DNA from: Reticulascus tulasneorum
Taxonomy: Eukaryota > Ascomycota > Sordariomycetes > Glomerellales > Reticulascaceae
NCBI GenBank assembly: GCA_001557505.1
Contig: LSAX01000001.1
Span: forward strand, 868,001-932,000
DNA: 64,000 bases
Direction: 5' to 3'
A program made the position numbers and the translations under genes. Below the pieces are notes generated by a model. It ran no database searches, was not told the origin of the DNA, and worked only from the letters and a program-made list of their open reading frames with translations. The stretch's first letter is position 1; every line of letters starts with the position of its first letter. Below are positions 1-12,700 of this stretch, piece after piece.

Positions 1-3000
1 AATGCATTGGAAGGTTAAAGGATGGGTTGGGTTGGCATCGGAGTCGGGGAGGGGAAGAGGAAAATCAACGTTCACCGCCTCCGCGTTCCTGTTTCTATCG
101 CTGTGGAGAGGCCCTTTTATTTCCTTGTTTATTGTTTCCCTTATTTACTTTCAAAGGCTTGATTGACTTATACCCTCAAGAGTATCCTTCTGATTATGTG
201 ATGCCATGTGTCCTCAAACGTGACCCTGATTTCTTTCTGATACAGCGTTGTCTCGCATGTCCCTTGAAGAACCCATCAAATGAAATGGGTAGTTGCCATT
301 CCAAAACCAGTATCAGAATAACGCTCGCCCTTGTTCAAAGGAATTCCCTAACTTCATTTCCAATTGATTTCGGTTTGCTATCGGAGACTCTTAGCATTGC
401 CAGGCACTGCTCTATTCTGACCAGTAATTTCCGTCACCACCAGAGGCAACGGTCAATGATGTCAATGAACATGGAGATGCCATGACGGTGGTAGGGCTAC
501 AGTTGAGATGAACAACTTAAAAAGCCTTAACACTGCAGCAGTGCTATCACCGGCTACTAATCCTCATGTCCAGCTTATGTTCTTCTCATGGCAGCAGTTC
601 CGGATCTCTTACTGAGTGACACGACCCGTGATTCAGCAGGCGGGACTCAATGTCACCGATCATCAGATCAGCCGAGGTGAATCCACACAGACCCTCTCGG
701 ACCCGGAGTCCTCGGCCTTCAACCTGTCAATGACGTCCGCATCGGATGACACGGGTCCCAACCCCACACCCAGGAACATGCTACGTCAAATAGCAGCACA
801 CAAAGTTCTTCATACAGGCACTCCACGATACAATCACCCCCTCTCGGCGTAGGCGTAGCAAGCAACCAACTAGTCAGGTCTGAACTTTAACGAAGCGGGC
901 CTCTTGAGGCCATGTGCTGATGGTGAAGGCGCAATTTCGCTGGCGCGTGCTGGCGCAGCTCTGTTGCCGTCTTTGGTCTGTGGTAGGTTGAGCTTGACCC
1001 AGGGGCCGCCTAAACTAACGGTAGCAATGACGAAAGCAGAGTACTTGGCCAGGTAGCATGATTCTTCACGGGCCGTGCTCATGAGGCTCTAGTCAGTGCT
1101 TCATTTGCCGGGATACTCATTCCCAGCGGATAGTCGTTAGGGTTCAGATGGGCGTGCGCACGGAGCAAAGGTCATTGCTGAGCAGGCCAAAAGGCTTCAT
1201 CCATCAGAGCTAGTCTGTCAGTGTGGTTGCAAGTAGAGTGAAGGATCTGCCCGGTCTAGTGGCCCTGAGCTGATGATCGTGAATAAGGACAATCGGCTCA
1301 TTGTTGCTCATCAACCAAGCACCAGGGTCATCCAAAGGGACTAGGTACTATATTGGTGGACTCGGGATTTAGCCCAAGCCTTGGGCCCAATTAGCTCCCA
1401 CATGATACAACAACGATTGACTGGTTGACACATCTCATCTCACAACACACAAGCTATTGTTGTGGGCGCCTACGTCAGTGCTCTGGTCACAGACAGAGAT
1501 GGATCCAGGCCGAGTCTAAAAGCCAGCGCTTGGACCCTTACTCACATCAGGGCGGACCCGACAAGTCTCCGCGCTCCGGGGGCAACGGTATGTGGGCTGA
1601 TGAAGAGACCGGTCCTTAGCGGGAGGTTATCTCAGCCAATAGTGTGCACACAGCCTTCCCAAGGGGGCATGGCATCGGCCTCGACGGCATAAGCCTCTGT
1701 CCATCAGCTCACAAGAATACTACGGGGGACTTGGCCGCGTGGTCTGAAGACCACAATGTCTGCCCATGGTGCTCGGCACTAGGGCGTAGTGCGCAAGCCA
1801 CAGTCACTTGAGGGATTTTGAGAAGGCTTTGAGCATGCCTAGCTTGACGGCCGTGGCTGAACTACCGAATGGCTTGGACACAACTAGCGCCACAGATCAA
1901 GATCACACAGCTCAACAATGGCCAGTTCCTAGAAGGTTTCTATGAAAGCGTCTGCCACGATTCCAATTTGCGCTACACCTGAGGCGGCATTGTTGCTGAG
2001 TACTGCGGTATCCGCGTGCCACTTGAGGCTCTGTGAGACTTTTGAGTTCGGCGAATAGCATCCCAGCTACTTCTTGAAGAAAGGTTCTTCATCGAAGTCT
2101 TAGGGAGTAGTCGGGCAAAGGCCAGGATCCCTTGGTTCCAGTGTACGAGGTCGATGTGGCTGTGCTTGCAACTACGTACTAGGCACAGCCGTTTGACAAG
2201 TCCCTGTTGCAAGATTTGATAGTCACGCTCTGCACCACACGAGGATAATATCAAGATGTGTCCTCTCACAATTGATGAGGGTTGCACACAGATCAGCTCC
2301 CAGGCTTACCAATTTCCGGGATAGGCTTCTCACTACGTAGGTAGTGACTAACTAGCGTGCGGCTAACGTTAGTTGCACCCATTGTCCAGAATCTTGGAGA
2401 CTGACGCCAGTCCTTGGATCTGAATATCCACCTTCCCTCTGTTTCGACGCTACTGCAAGCAGCAGGCTAGCAAGTTTCCTACCGGAACCATTGGTGGCTT
2501 ACAGACCGCAGTGGTCCAAACTCGTTTTGCACTAGAACTTGCAGCTACTAGATAGTAGGGTTGAAGATCCAGCTGAATGGTGTAAGCGAAGGGACTCACC
2601 ACATACCAATCTCTGCGCGGTTGCGGCAAGCCCGCCCGCAGCCTATAGTATTCATGCATCGAGATGATTAACTCGAAGAAGTCGACAATCAGGCTTGCTT
2701 CCTCACTAGCTTTGCTCTACTGCAGATTACTCGACGCCCAGACCTATTCGTAGATCAAAATGATGTGGTGCGCTGAAGACCCACCAGTCACTGGCTCCGG
2801 TATGTAGCCCGGGGCCCTGGACCCCGGACCGGATGTTGTGGGTCAAAAAACGACCTCAGACATGCGGCGCGGCAGCAGCAGCACTCTCTTCTCCGAGTGT
2901 ATTGTAATCCCAGGGCTTGAACGCACAGCCAAACCGTCAAGATCTCATAGCGTTCCCTCGTCCTTAAGGCTGCTACTTCAGCGTCATCGGGTAACTCACA

Positions 3001-6000
3001 ACAACTGAGGCAGGCTCTATGCGGATTACATATTGCGAAGGTGAATGTAACACATCTGTTATAACCATCCTTTTGTGGTACCGCAGAAATCACCTACCTG
3101 TAGATATCATGTTGCTTGGGTTACGGTCAACCACAAGCGTGACGACATGTGGACCAACGGAGCAAATGTATCGCTGGATCCTGGATTCTTAAAGTTCATA
3201 CATTCACCAACTGCGGGAAGATTCGACCTTGAAACTCTCCGTTGCTTTGTATCCAGAGTGACTTGGTCTTTCGTAGGTAAGATGTCGAATGTTCGAGGCC
3301 CCTGATCATGTAGTGGCGAGTGTTTACTCTTGCCGGGACTCCTTTGTTCCAATTGACCCAACTCATAAGATCGATGTGCATGATATCAATGAGCCATCCA
3401 GGTAGATTAATCGTTCAAAGGCCATTCTCATGCCTCAGAGCAGGCCTTGTGGTCAAGGACGTATGGCTTGGAGACGAGAATACGCTGGAATAGATAAGTG
3501 AGTGTGTGGATCGTAGACAATATCCTAACTTTCTTCTATGTCCACCGTCGAGGCCCTAGTACAGATCAAATATAATGGAAAGATGTAATCATCCTGCTTT
3601 CTAATGCATCTCCACAAGACATTGCGTAGATGCTGACGACAAGATGATTCAGAATCGCACTTCAGCTTCACTCATCAGAAATGATTCACTAAACCACTCA
3701 CGCTAGATGGAAGAAAGGATCAAGCAAATCGAAGCACCACCAAGGTAGTTGGTCTCTTATGACCCAGACCAGCCCCTATCCTACTTACTGCCTGGTGGCC
3801 ACGATGGGATGCGGGCTTGTAGTTGTGGTTGCGAGTGTGGCAAGAATCTGTGTCTCATGTGACGAGGTTATCAAAGACAGAAAGTATTAGTCAAACTGCA
3901 GCTCTTCAATGTCCGATCCTGGGTCACTACCCAGCTTCAACTATATCCATCCCTGCTGTGGCAAAGCCTTAGCACCATTGATCCTGTCCAACAGTCCTTC
4001 CGTCTTGGAAGCTACAGTATCTGAACCCTTCTCCATCTTCGGCTACAGCTTCCCAACCAAACGACACCGCCATCTCCTGATCCTCAAGTCTGGCAGCAGA
4101 GGATGCCGCACGTTAAAGGATAGCAGAGCCGACCAGTAATAAAAATGGCCGTATAAGTGAATGGTTAGCCAATCACGAGATGCAGCTCCAGACCAGACAG
4201 AACAATCGTAAAGGCACTTTAACCGAGTGCAGGAACGAAATGTGCCTGTCGTTGGATGGACGCTGTATGCAGGCCTCCAGTAGTCAGCAGAGGAACAAAC
4301 AGATTGCGTCCAGTCGCATGAGAGAGCCATGTGAAGACCATGCGGAAGACAATGCAGAAGTGAGTTTTGCCGCATGCGGAATGTCGGAGCCAGGGAAAAT
4401 GTCGATGCCCAGCCTGGAGCATTCTGTTTGCCTCGAGTCAAGAAGGGAATGGTGGACGCCATCGCCGAAAGGGACTTTTGGCCTAACAATCAAGGTTCGG
4501 CTTGCAGCAGCCGCTTGACTTGATGCAATGATGTTGCTTCGAAGCACTCTAGCCCCAGCTGCTGCGAAGAGTGTCCATAGCAGAGTGCCACCTCGCATAA
4601 TGGCTTTGCCTCCGCCACGCCAGCCTGGAACTCTTGTTGTCGAGAAAGCAGCCTGGAAATGACTAGTGCGTACTGCAAGTGAACTGCCGTTCAAACTACT
4701 CGTGCACCAATAGGAGGATGCCGAGAGCCAAGTGGTGCGGTCAAACTTCGAGCAAGATCGAGCTGCGACCCATCACCGCCCGACATTCCGCATTCATGCC
4801 TCCTGTCGCCATCACGAACACAACATCAGCGGACGATACGGCAATCGACGACAATTGGAGAACAGCCCTTCTGCCCCAACCCACCTGTTTCTCCCCTCAC
4901 CCAATCTCCAACTCCTGCGCTTCCCATACGTCAAGCCGTCCCCTCACCGCCATCATCCCCACCCACACGCAGCTCTCCCATCGTCCAATGATCGCGGCCC
5001 CCAACCTTCCATGGCCTTCCTGCCTACGAAACTCTATCAGAACTCGCGGCAGGGCACTCCCAATCACTCATGGCTCCCTCTGAGGAGAAAAAAGAAAAAG
5101 GAAAAAAAGAGCAGCAGAGCTAACGCAGCCAAGGCCACGCACGCAGCGACCCACCCCTCCTCCCGACGCCCGAACCTGCACCAGCAACACTCATCTCAGC
5201 TGCTGATTGGTTCAACGCAGGCAGCAGGAACAAACCTACTGCACGCACTTTACGCAACGACGAAGCGATTGCACCGGCCTATCCGCCTACTTTGCTAGTG
5301 AGGCTGGGTCCATTTGCCGGCCGAGGACTTGCAGGTGTATGAGGTGAGAGGGTGAGGTTGGTTGCGGAGCAGCAGTGCCACTAAGTTACGTCGACAGGCT
5401 CGTTTTCGATTCTCCGATCGACGGAAACGAAGGGGAAGGAAGATGCGCATCTCCCATACTATCCGGCCTGATGATCCACAACACCACACCCTTCCGTATG
5501 GCAGTACTGGTAGTGCTGAGGGAACCGCATGCAGGCAGTGAGAAGTGTATGTATTCGTTTCATTTACTAGGAGGCAACCGAAAACGCAACCATGCATGGG
5601 GCTACTGCATGCAGTTGAGTTGACGCGAGTTCAGACATCACCAACACTCCTTGCTTCTGTCGTTTTCTCCACAACCAGGAACGCCCAACCAGCGCTCCCT
5701 CTCCACCTCCTCTACGTCCGTCGCTCATGGTTCCCGTTACCGCATGCGTAATAATCTGGGAATCACTACCACCCACACCACATCCAAGGTAAGACAGACA
5801 GCCCCATTTTGGGGCAGCGGCCCAATCACCGCGCACGGTTGCCCAAGGCATGCATTGCAAAAACAGGGCGAGGTGGCGTCGGGTTCGCAGAGCCAATCGA
5901 CCGCCACTGATTAAGAGCGTTGGAGCCCTGCTATTGCAGGCTAGCTGCTTATCGCAGTCCGAATCTTGATTCTGAATCGGGCGTGGGAGGGTTTGGCACT

Positions 6001-7151
6001 TGGAAGCTCCGTGTCGTCGGACGGGCTCTTCTGGAAAGAGGGGAGCTTTCGATTATTGCGTACAGATCACCCTCTAGTTAACGGTAGTTGAGGTACTAAC
6101 GCTAAAGGCCGGTGTATCGTCCCATTGTCTCACCACATGTTCCACCATGTGAAGTCATCAGGCAGTCTCTCCATCTCAGTCGTCACACACGAAAAGTTTG
6201 CAAGTCATTGTGAAGTGGTCAACGTGAATCTTCATTTCGGGGAGAAGTTCTCTCTAAATCGGATACTATCTTAGCCCCTATAGTCCTGACCGGCGCGCCG
6301 CAATTGATCAATGGCAGTCGGCGTCCTCCAGCAGTCCATAAAACGTATAATGTTGCGCAACCAAGGCGCGGGTGGGCTATTGACCCAGGTATTGGTCTAA
6401 ATCCGTCTTTCCCTCATGGCGTGAAAGCAAATCCGTTTTCTCCAATCCTTTCAAATCGTAACATCTCCGAAAGAGAATAACAGGTATCATCCAAGTGAAC
6501 GTCGCGGCAAACCCTTTTCTGACCTCCCTGTCTATGGTTCCCGACTTGGCAACAAAAAAACAGTGATTAAAATCGCCTATTTCTTCTGCTCCAGACCCTC
6601 CCAGTTGTAAAGAAATCAAAACTCCACCAGCATCTCCTCTATGTCCCTGGGCGCCTGGTGTCATGCATTCCGCGTTTCCTGACTTTGCCCACCGATAAAA
6701 GAGGGGGGTCCAGTTCCCCGTCCCTTCGTTCCCAACTCCACGCTTTGTAAATCAACAAATGAGAATACGACATCGAGGAGAAAACAGAAATAGCCATCTC
6801 CGAAAAAGTAGATACATGGTTGGATGCAAGTTGGCTTCCAACCTTTTGGCGAATTTTTGTTGTCCGTTTTCCGGCTTTTGGATCCAATGGAAGAAATAAG
6901 AGCGGTCCATGGATATAGGGGATGAATTTTTTTTAAACGTCCTGGTGGTACAGTCCAATCCATAGAATAATGCCGTCGAGTATGTGCATGTTTGTTTGGT
7001 GCGGTCATCCAGTGGTTCGACTTTGGGTTCTGAGCACACACAAAGGGTCCATCCATGGTCAGCGCTGACGGAAGCAACAAACTTTGTGGTGAGCAGCAGA
7101 ACGATATGTCCAAGGGGACAATATCTTCTCCGCTCATAGAAAGGGTTGAAG
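1..7151. other. gene-poor stretch, no convincing gene
   Basis: I read both strands and see only short open frames with no recognisable domain, no chain of exons linked by good splice sites, and no transposase or reverse-transcriptase motif. Base composition looks ordinary, without the AT-rich blocks expected of repeat-induced point mutation. Roughly 4.8-5.3 kb is C-rich with an A-rich run near 5090-5110. The last part (about 6.4-7.15 kb) is probably the 3' flank of the minus-strand kinase that ends at 7152. Non-coding RNA cannot be judged from sequence alone. Confidence 0.5.
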
Positions 7152-8758
7152 CTAGTAGCAACCTTGGAGGGCAGCGAATATAGGGACCTGATGATGGAAT
7201 GGAACATGTGGATGTATGGCTGGCGCCTGCTGTGCATACTTTACCACGTCCCACCAGAATGGGATGTAGGATTTGGGTGCGCAGTTCTGAGTCTGAACTT
7301 GTACTGGAACCGCCATCTGGGCAGATACAGATACTTGAGCAGGCATGGGCTCTGGCATGGGTTGCGGAACAGGTCCGGTGTAGTGTTGAGGGACGAACTC
7401 CTGGGTGGGGAAGAAGGGCGTTCTTGGTTCCTCTGGGTTGTAAGCATGGGTTGGACATTCCTCGGGGATCTCCTGTTGTTCCTGGAGGAACTCCTCGTCC
7501 ATGTCGTCGATGGACGAGCAACTCGAGGTGAGCGAGCCATCGTCAGATGAGCATGTGGAGCCTTCGTCCGAGTTGGAGGAGGCGGGTGAGAGTGGCGCGT
7601 CGTAATCGTCGACAATCGTATCCTCACAATCAACGTATTCAGGGAAATGCTCTGGTGATGCCGGTGGTGTTGGCAGAGCGGTCGGTGTCAATACCGGGAT
7701 GGTAAACTGAGACAAGGCCAAGATTCTGTTCCGCAGCTCCGGAAGAGAAATCCTCTGGTCTGGGTTACGGGTGAATATCCTGCCCAAGATGTCGTTCAGT
7801 TCATCTGACACAGGGAGGATGGTCTTAAGGAACTCCGGGTTCCTGGAGTAGGCCCGGTAGGTAGAATCCTCAAAGGAAGCTTGCTTCCACGGGTTGCGTC
7901 CGCAGGTCAGGTTGACCAGGATAACACCCAAGCTCCAGACGTCGTTGGGGGCGCAAAAGTAGAATGGCCTCCTGGCAGAGTGGTCCAGACATTCTATAAC
8001 AAAGGAAAAAGAGAGGGTTAGTGGCTGTGCTGGGAGGTTTGGATGGAAAGGGTCCCGGAGGGGAAAGGCCTACCTGGACTCATGTAGAAGGTGGAACCGC
8101 ATCCGTAGTCTTCTGATCGATCTGACGAGGTCGCGAGGCCGAAGTCTGCTAGCTTGACAGTCTCTCCTTGGTCCGACACTAGGATGTTCTCTGGCTTCAA
8201 ATCCCGGTGGTAAATCCCCAGGGTGTGGCAGTGTTCTACAGCATCCAGGATCTGGAGGAAGACTCTCTTGGCAAGCTCGTCCTTACCAACATACTGACCA
8301 CATTCAGTGATGTTATAGAATAGATCGCCCTCAGGGCAATACTCCAGGATGACATAGATGCAGTCTGGGTCGTTGACAATCTTCAGCATGGAAACCACAT
8401 TGGGGTGGGCGGATGCTAGGTAGTGAAGTCGGATCTCTCGGTTCTGGAAGGCAACTTGTCGACGGTCCAATGGGGTTCCATCAGGGTTGAATTTGCTGAG
8501 GCATTTGACGGCATATCGCACACCGGTCTCCACATCAACGGCTGAGTAGACAACACCATACGCGCCGGTCCCCAGGATCGTTGTCAGCTGCAATTTTCCC
8601 TCTAGGAATCGACCTAGCCGCTCCTCCGGAGTCAACGGTATGTATCGTGCCTGGCAGTGGGCTGCCGTTGTGATGGGTTGTTGGATCGAGCACTTTTGGT
8701 TGTCGTACACCGGTGACGCTGGAGGAGTGGGATATCCATAGCCTGACACATGCTGCAT
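7152..8758 (-). CDS. Ran1/Sks1-like serine/threonine protein kinase
   Basis: Two exons, 8758-8074 and 7993-7152, encode 508 residues. The 80-nt intron (8073-7994) has a GTAGGC donor and TATAG acceptor and splits a Glu codon inside the MSPE motif. The kinase core is complete: glycine loop GTGAYGVV (63-70), catalytic Lys85 in [11 protein letters not shown] (from 184), DFG (205-207) and MSPE (226-229). The proline-rich C-terminal tail has Ser/Asp/Glu runs. A PTPPASP motif occurs near the N-terminus and again after the kinase domain. The [12 protein letters not shown] activation segment and [10 protein letters not shown] block match the Ran1/Pat1-Sks1/Vhs1 group of fungal kinases, which act in nutrient and sexual-development control; the exact orthologue is inferred. 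The start is the first ATG of the frame, with the leader lying upstream in 8759-9400. Confidence 0.88.
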
Positions 8759-9464
8759 GTTATGGGATGGGATCCAAAATGGAAATTTCCTTTTCTGGGT
8801 TGGCTTGGGCCGGATTTCTCAAGAGTCCAAACAGAGAAAGAAAAGGAAAATCTAGAAATGGACCAGTCCGTGGGAGAGAGATGGGGTTCCTTGATACCAA
8901 AAAGCACAAAATAGGAATATCCTGTGGGCTTTGTGTGGAATCCTGTAGCGTGTGGGAAAAGGTCGCGAGTCCTGACGTCGAGTGAACGAGTCAAACAGAA
9001 AGGGTATGTGTCGCCGTGAGGAAAGATGATGGGCTCAGCTCGGAAGAGAGGATAGAACTGTCGTGGGCGAAAGAGGCGACTTGAGGGACCTGGATTCCCA
9101 AAAGGATTGTGAGGAAAGAGGTGAAGAGGTTTAAGGAATGAGCGTGGAGAAGAGTGTTGGTGGTGGTTGAAGTCGGGATGCACGATGTGGGATGTCGATG
9201 GTTCATAACGACGTACGTCTGTGACAGGAACGAGGCGAAATGATGGCACTGGTACGTACTCGTAGCAAAGGTGGTCTTGCGTGGAGCATCCACACAGACC
9301 AGTGGGTCCGAATGACCCCGGTCGAGTTCGATGCAGCCCGCAAGATTAATGGACATGGATAGGACACACTTACCCATGTCTTGGGGCATGGGTCCACTAA
9401 ATGCGCTATCTATTCTTAATCGACATGACCAGCGGCCAGTGTGTTAAGGTTTCTTCCTGAGGCC

Positions 9465-9600
9465 TGAGGAAGGGGGGGTGGAGGGGGGTGTTGGTGTCCT
9501 CTCTGCTCTGGTGTGTGTGTGTGTGTGTGTGGAGGGAGGGGGGTGTGTAGTTCGCAGGAAGAGAAGAAGAAGAACAAGTGGAGGGGGGGGTGTGGGAGGG
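9465..9600. repeat. G-rich and (GT)n low-complexity block
   Basis: The plus strand carries several runs of six to eight G separated by T or A, flanking a (GT)10 tract at about 9511-9530 and an AGAAGA tract near 9560-9575. It lies roughly 700-850 nt upstream of the kinase start codon. Four or more G-runs in one strand could fold as a G-quadruplex; that is an inference from composition only. Confidence 0.8.
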
Positions 9601-9723
9601 ACACCAGAGAGTTCCACGGGGCGTCCACTAACGCAGCGGGATGAGTGATTGGCGACGCTGGGCAATATCCGTACGAGGCAACGAGGGTGTGTCTGACACA
9701 CAAAATAGAGTGGCCCATGTTGC

Positions 9724-9749
9724 CCATCCATCCATCCATCCATCCATCC
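9724..9749. repeat. (CCAT)n microsatellite
   Basis: About six tandem copies of the tetranucleotide CCAT on the plus strand. It is a simple sequence repeat in non-coding DNA, likely to be length-polymorphic between strains. Confidence 0.9.
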
Positions 9750-12700
9750 TGGGCGTGCGGTGCGTGGTGTCACTGCCACCACCCCAGCGCTAACGCCATT
9801 CATCAGTCCACCCCTGGCGAAGGCGGGCCAGTGACCTTGTGCAGAAGAGAAACCGCCGATGGGCGATTGGCGCAGAGGGAATGGGGCGTTTGTTGTGTGA
9901 GTCGCCGCCCTTCATGGAATGACCATGCTCGCCGGCTCGCTGGGGGTGTTTCTTTTCAATGTCTCTGCTCTGCTGACTCCCCCGTATTCATCGCCGGGCA
10001 AATCGTCACCAGCGGTGGGCCTGTGACTTGCATGCCTTTCCCTCATTTCTTTGGCAGGGCGAAACGTCCTCGGTCGGGGTCGCGGCCAAAACAGCGATCG
10101 TACCCTTCGTGCAAACAATACCTCACCCAGAACGTTTGGCCTTGCCGTGGAACTGTAGAATGATAGAAGGACGCCTTGGATAGAAGCCAACTTTTATTTT
10201 TGTGTTTTTTTGTTAGACGCCAATGTTTTTTTTAGGCTGCCGATATGCTTTCATTAGGCAAAGCATCGCGACTCATTCTCAATCTACAGCCTTCGGCAAG
10301 TTCGTCGGGATGTTTACTTCTCTCTCATCGATCCCGCCCGGCGGTCGCTTGGAATGCCCAGCAAAAAGGAATACGCTGGCACCGTTGATTGGCCCGAGAC
10401 AGATTTGCTGCTGGTAAACAGCCAGCTTCTGTGGCGCTTGGCAGATGTTTGTGTGCTCGGAATGCATGAAGTCACTGTGTTGCAGGTCGGAAGCCGTCTG
10501 ATTCTGAGACTTTCAACAACCCTCGTCGGGCTTCTCCGCCAGCCTCTTGTCGCATAGTTTGCCTCGCGGGCTGGAGGCGGATCACTGCTCTTCAAACAGA
10601 TTCCTTGGCTGATCTGGCACTATTGCTAACCGTTCGGGAGCATCCCTGGCGCTGATTTGTTCACGGTCCTCGAGAAGATCTGTCCATCCACCAAAAAAGA
10701 TGCAAGCGTCTGGCTGCATTATTCCTCTCGTCTGCTGTTTCTGCAGATCGCCGCCTGGCAGCCTATTGGCCAGTCACACATGTGGTAACAACTGCAAACG
10801 AAGAGCATTCGGTAGGATGCATGCATGCGTCAAGAGGCTGGTGTTGAGAAGGATAGATTATAGCGAACTAGTTAGCAGCTAACAGCTGCTGTAGCCAATT
10901 GAGGACTCCTAGGAATTATGCACGCTGGCACTTGTGATGACTGTTTTGTTGGTGGATGTGAGTGGTTGGGTAATTATGCACCAACAATCTGCGGGATTAT
11001 GTACACAAATGTCAGGCTATAAGCCGTGTGCATTAAGTATGGCCTCGAGCCTGGTTGAGGCCGAGGGGTGTGTCGCGCAGCGCGAGGACCAAGACACGGG
11101 TAGAGTTCCTGGACCGGCTTCAATATCAGACGGCGTATTAGAAATTGGGTTTCGTTCGTCGGTAGGCCCTTTAGTCCAAAACGAAGACTGTGTATCATGA
11201 GACTACGACAGCGGCAATTGCTCATTTCACAGGAGGCAGCGTAGGCACCCCAAGTGCAGTGTCCAAGTTGCCCCAGCTGTGTTGCTGCTCTCCCATCCTC
11301 CACACATACATACATACGCTGCGACGATGCTAGCTTTGCAAGGTCTCGGCCAGTGACGGTCATGAACGTGGTCATGGGTCGCCGTCAAGGGTGTTCGTAT
11401 GGTAAGTGAGATTAGGAACAACCGTTGACTGGACGAGCCAGGGATCGAGACCCATGGGGTAGAGGTCGGAGACAATGATGAATGGCGAAGGGATCTTGGG
11501 CTGGGCCGCAATTCTGCGTGCTTGCGTGGTGCGTGTGCATGCCTCCTGCAAGAGTGTGGCAAGACGGCCTCTGCGCAGTGTGATTCGCCGTTGGCGAAGC
11601 ACAGCTGCCTGAGGTTGCGACGCCGTCATTTCAATCTTAGCAAAACCGTCTGTGAGGCGCTGGAGATGGTGTGTGGCCCGTGAGCGAGCGATGTGCAGGA
11701 TCCCTTGTCATTTACCGTGCACACGACAGCCTCGTAATGGAATCGACAGGCCCACGGCCGCGACTTGCCGAGAAGTGAGGCTGCCGACCAGTAACGGGTG
11801 GGAGAAGAGGCTGATCTAATGGTCCAATAGGCAGTTTTGTCCGCCCAGCGTCACATAGCGCCCGTCTGCAATGTAGCATCCTGCTGTTTCTCCCACAAGG
11901 TGTGCATCATGGTGGCCGTTTCCTGTTCTGTAGCCTGTCATGAGGCGTTACTGGACTGGTTGGAGATCATTGACGGACGACTGTAACTCGATAATCTCCT
12001 TTTTCATTTTGGGGGGGAGTGATCTAAATCTGGCCGATCTTTTTTTTGAGGGTCTGTCTCATTTGCTGGCGTTGTGAGGAACTCTGTGGCGTATGGCCAT
12101 GGGGCAGGTCGTTTGTCTCAGCAGAAAGGGAAGAGACACTCTCTGACCGAGAGATTGATGCCAGCATTTGGGAGTTGGGAAGGATGAGTGAAGTGTGGGA
12201 GTATGCAAATTGGTGCCTCAGATCCAAGGCAACAATCGGGATTCACAGTAACTTACCCCAAGCCTCACAACCTCGCCAAAGAGCGGTCTGAGAGATCACG
12301 GGAGTATCTTGCCTAAACTAGAATGGCGTACTTTTACATCTGCGAGATCGATTGTTTTCTCAACTTCCCCAAACTCCCCTCGAATCTCCAATCCCGGTCG
12401 TCCCTCATATCCCAGGCGTCAACTGTGTCCGCTACTGCATGTGAGAAACAATGGTCAGCGCCATCGATGGTTCAGCAGGGGAGCAGGGCCATGAGATCTT
12501 CTTCCTAGTGCCGCTATCGCGAGAAGGAGCCATCCTACGGCCCCTGTGAAACGTCCATCTGGGGCACGCTTCCTCTTCGCCCATGATGGTGATCTTACAC
12601 TTTGATTGAGGCATCATCCCTCCCTATCGCTCGCCAGCCCGCCGCGCTCATTCAGCACCCGCCTTTGGCTGCACACTCCCGCGATTAACTTAGAGCTGCG

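Noticed and set aside
4732..5298. 188-codon plus-strand frame rich in His/Pro/Ser
   Set aside because: No ATG at its start (GTG), C-rich DNA explains the composition, no homology recognised.
6661..7521. 286-codon minus-strand frame overlapping the kinase tail
   Set aside because: It lies in another frame of the kinase C-terminus and its downstream flank; composition is low-complexity and no domain is seen.
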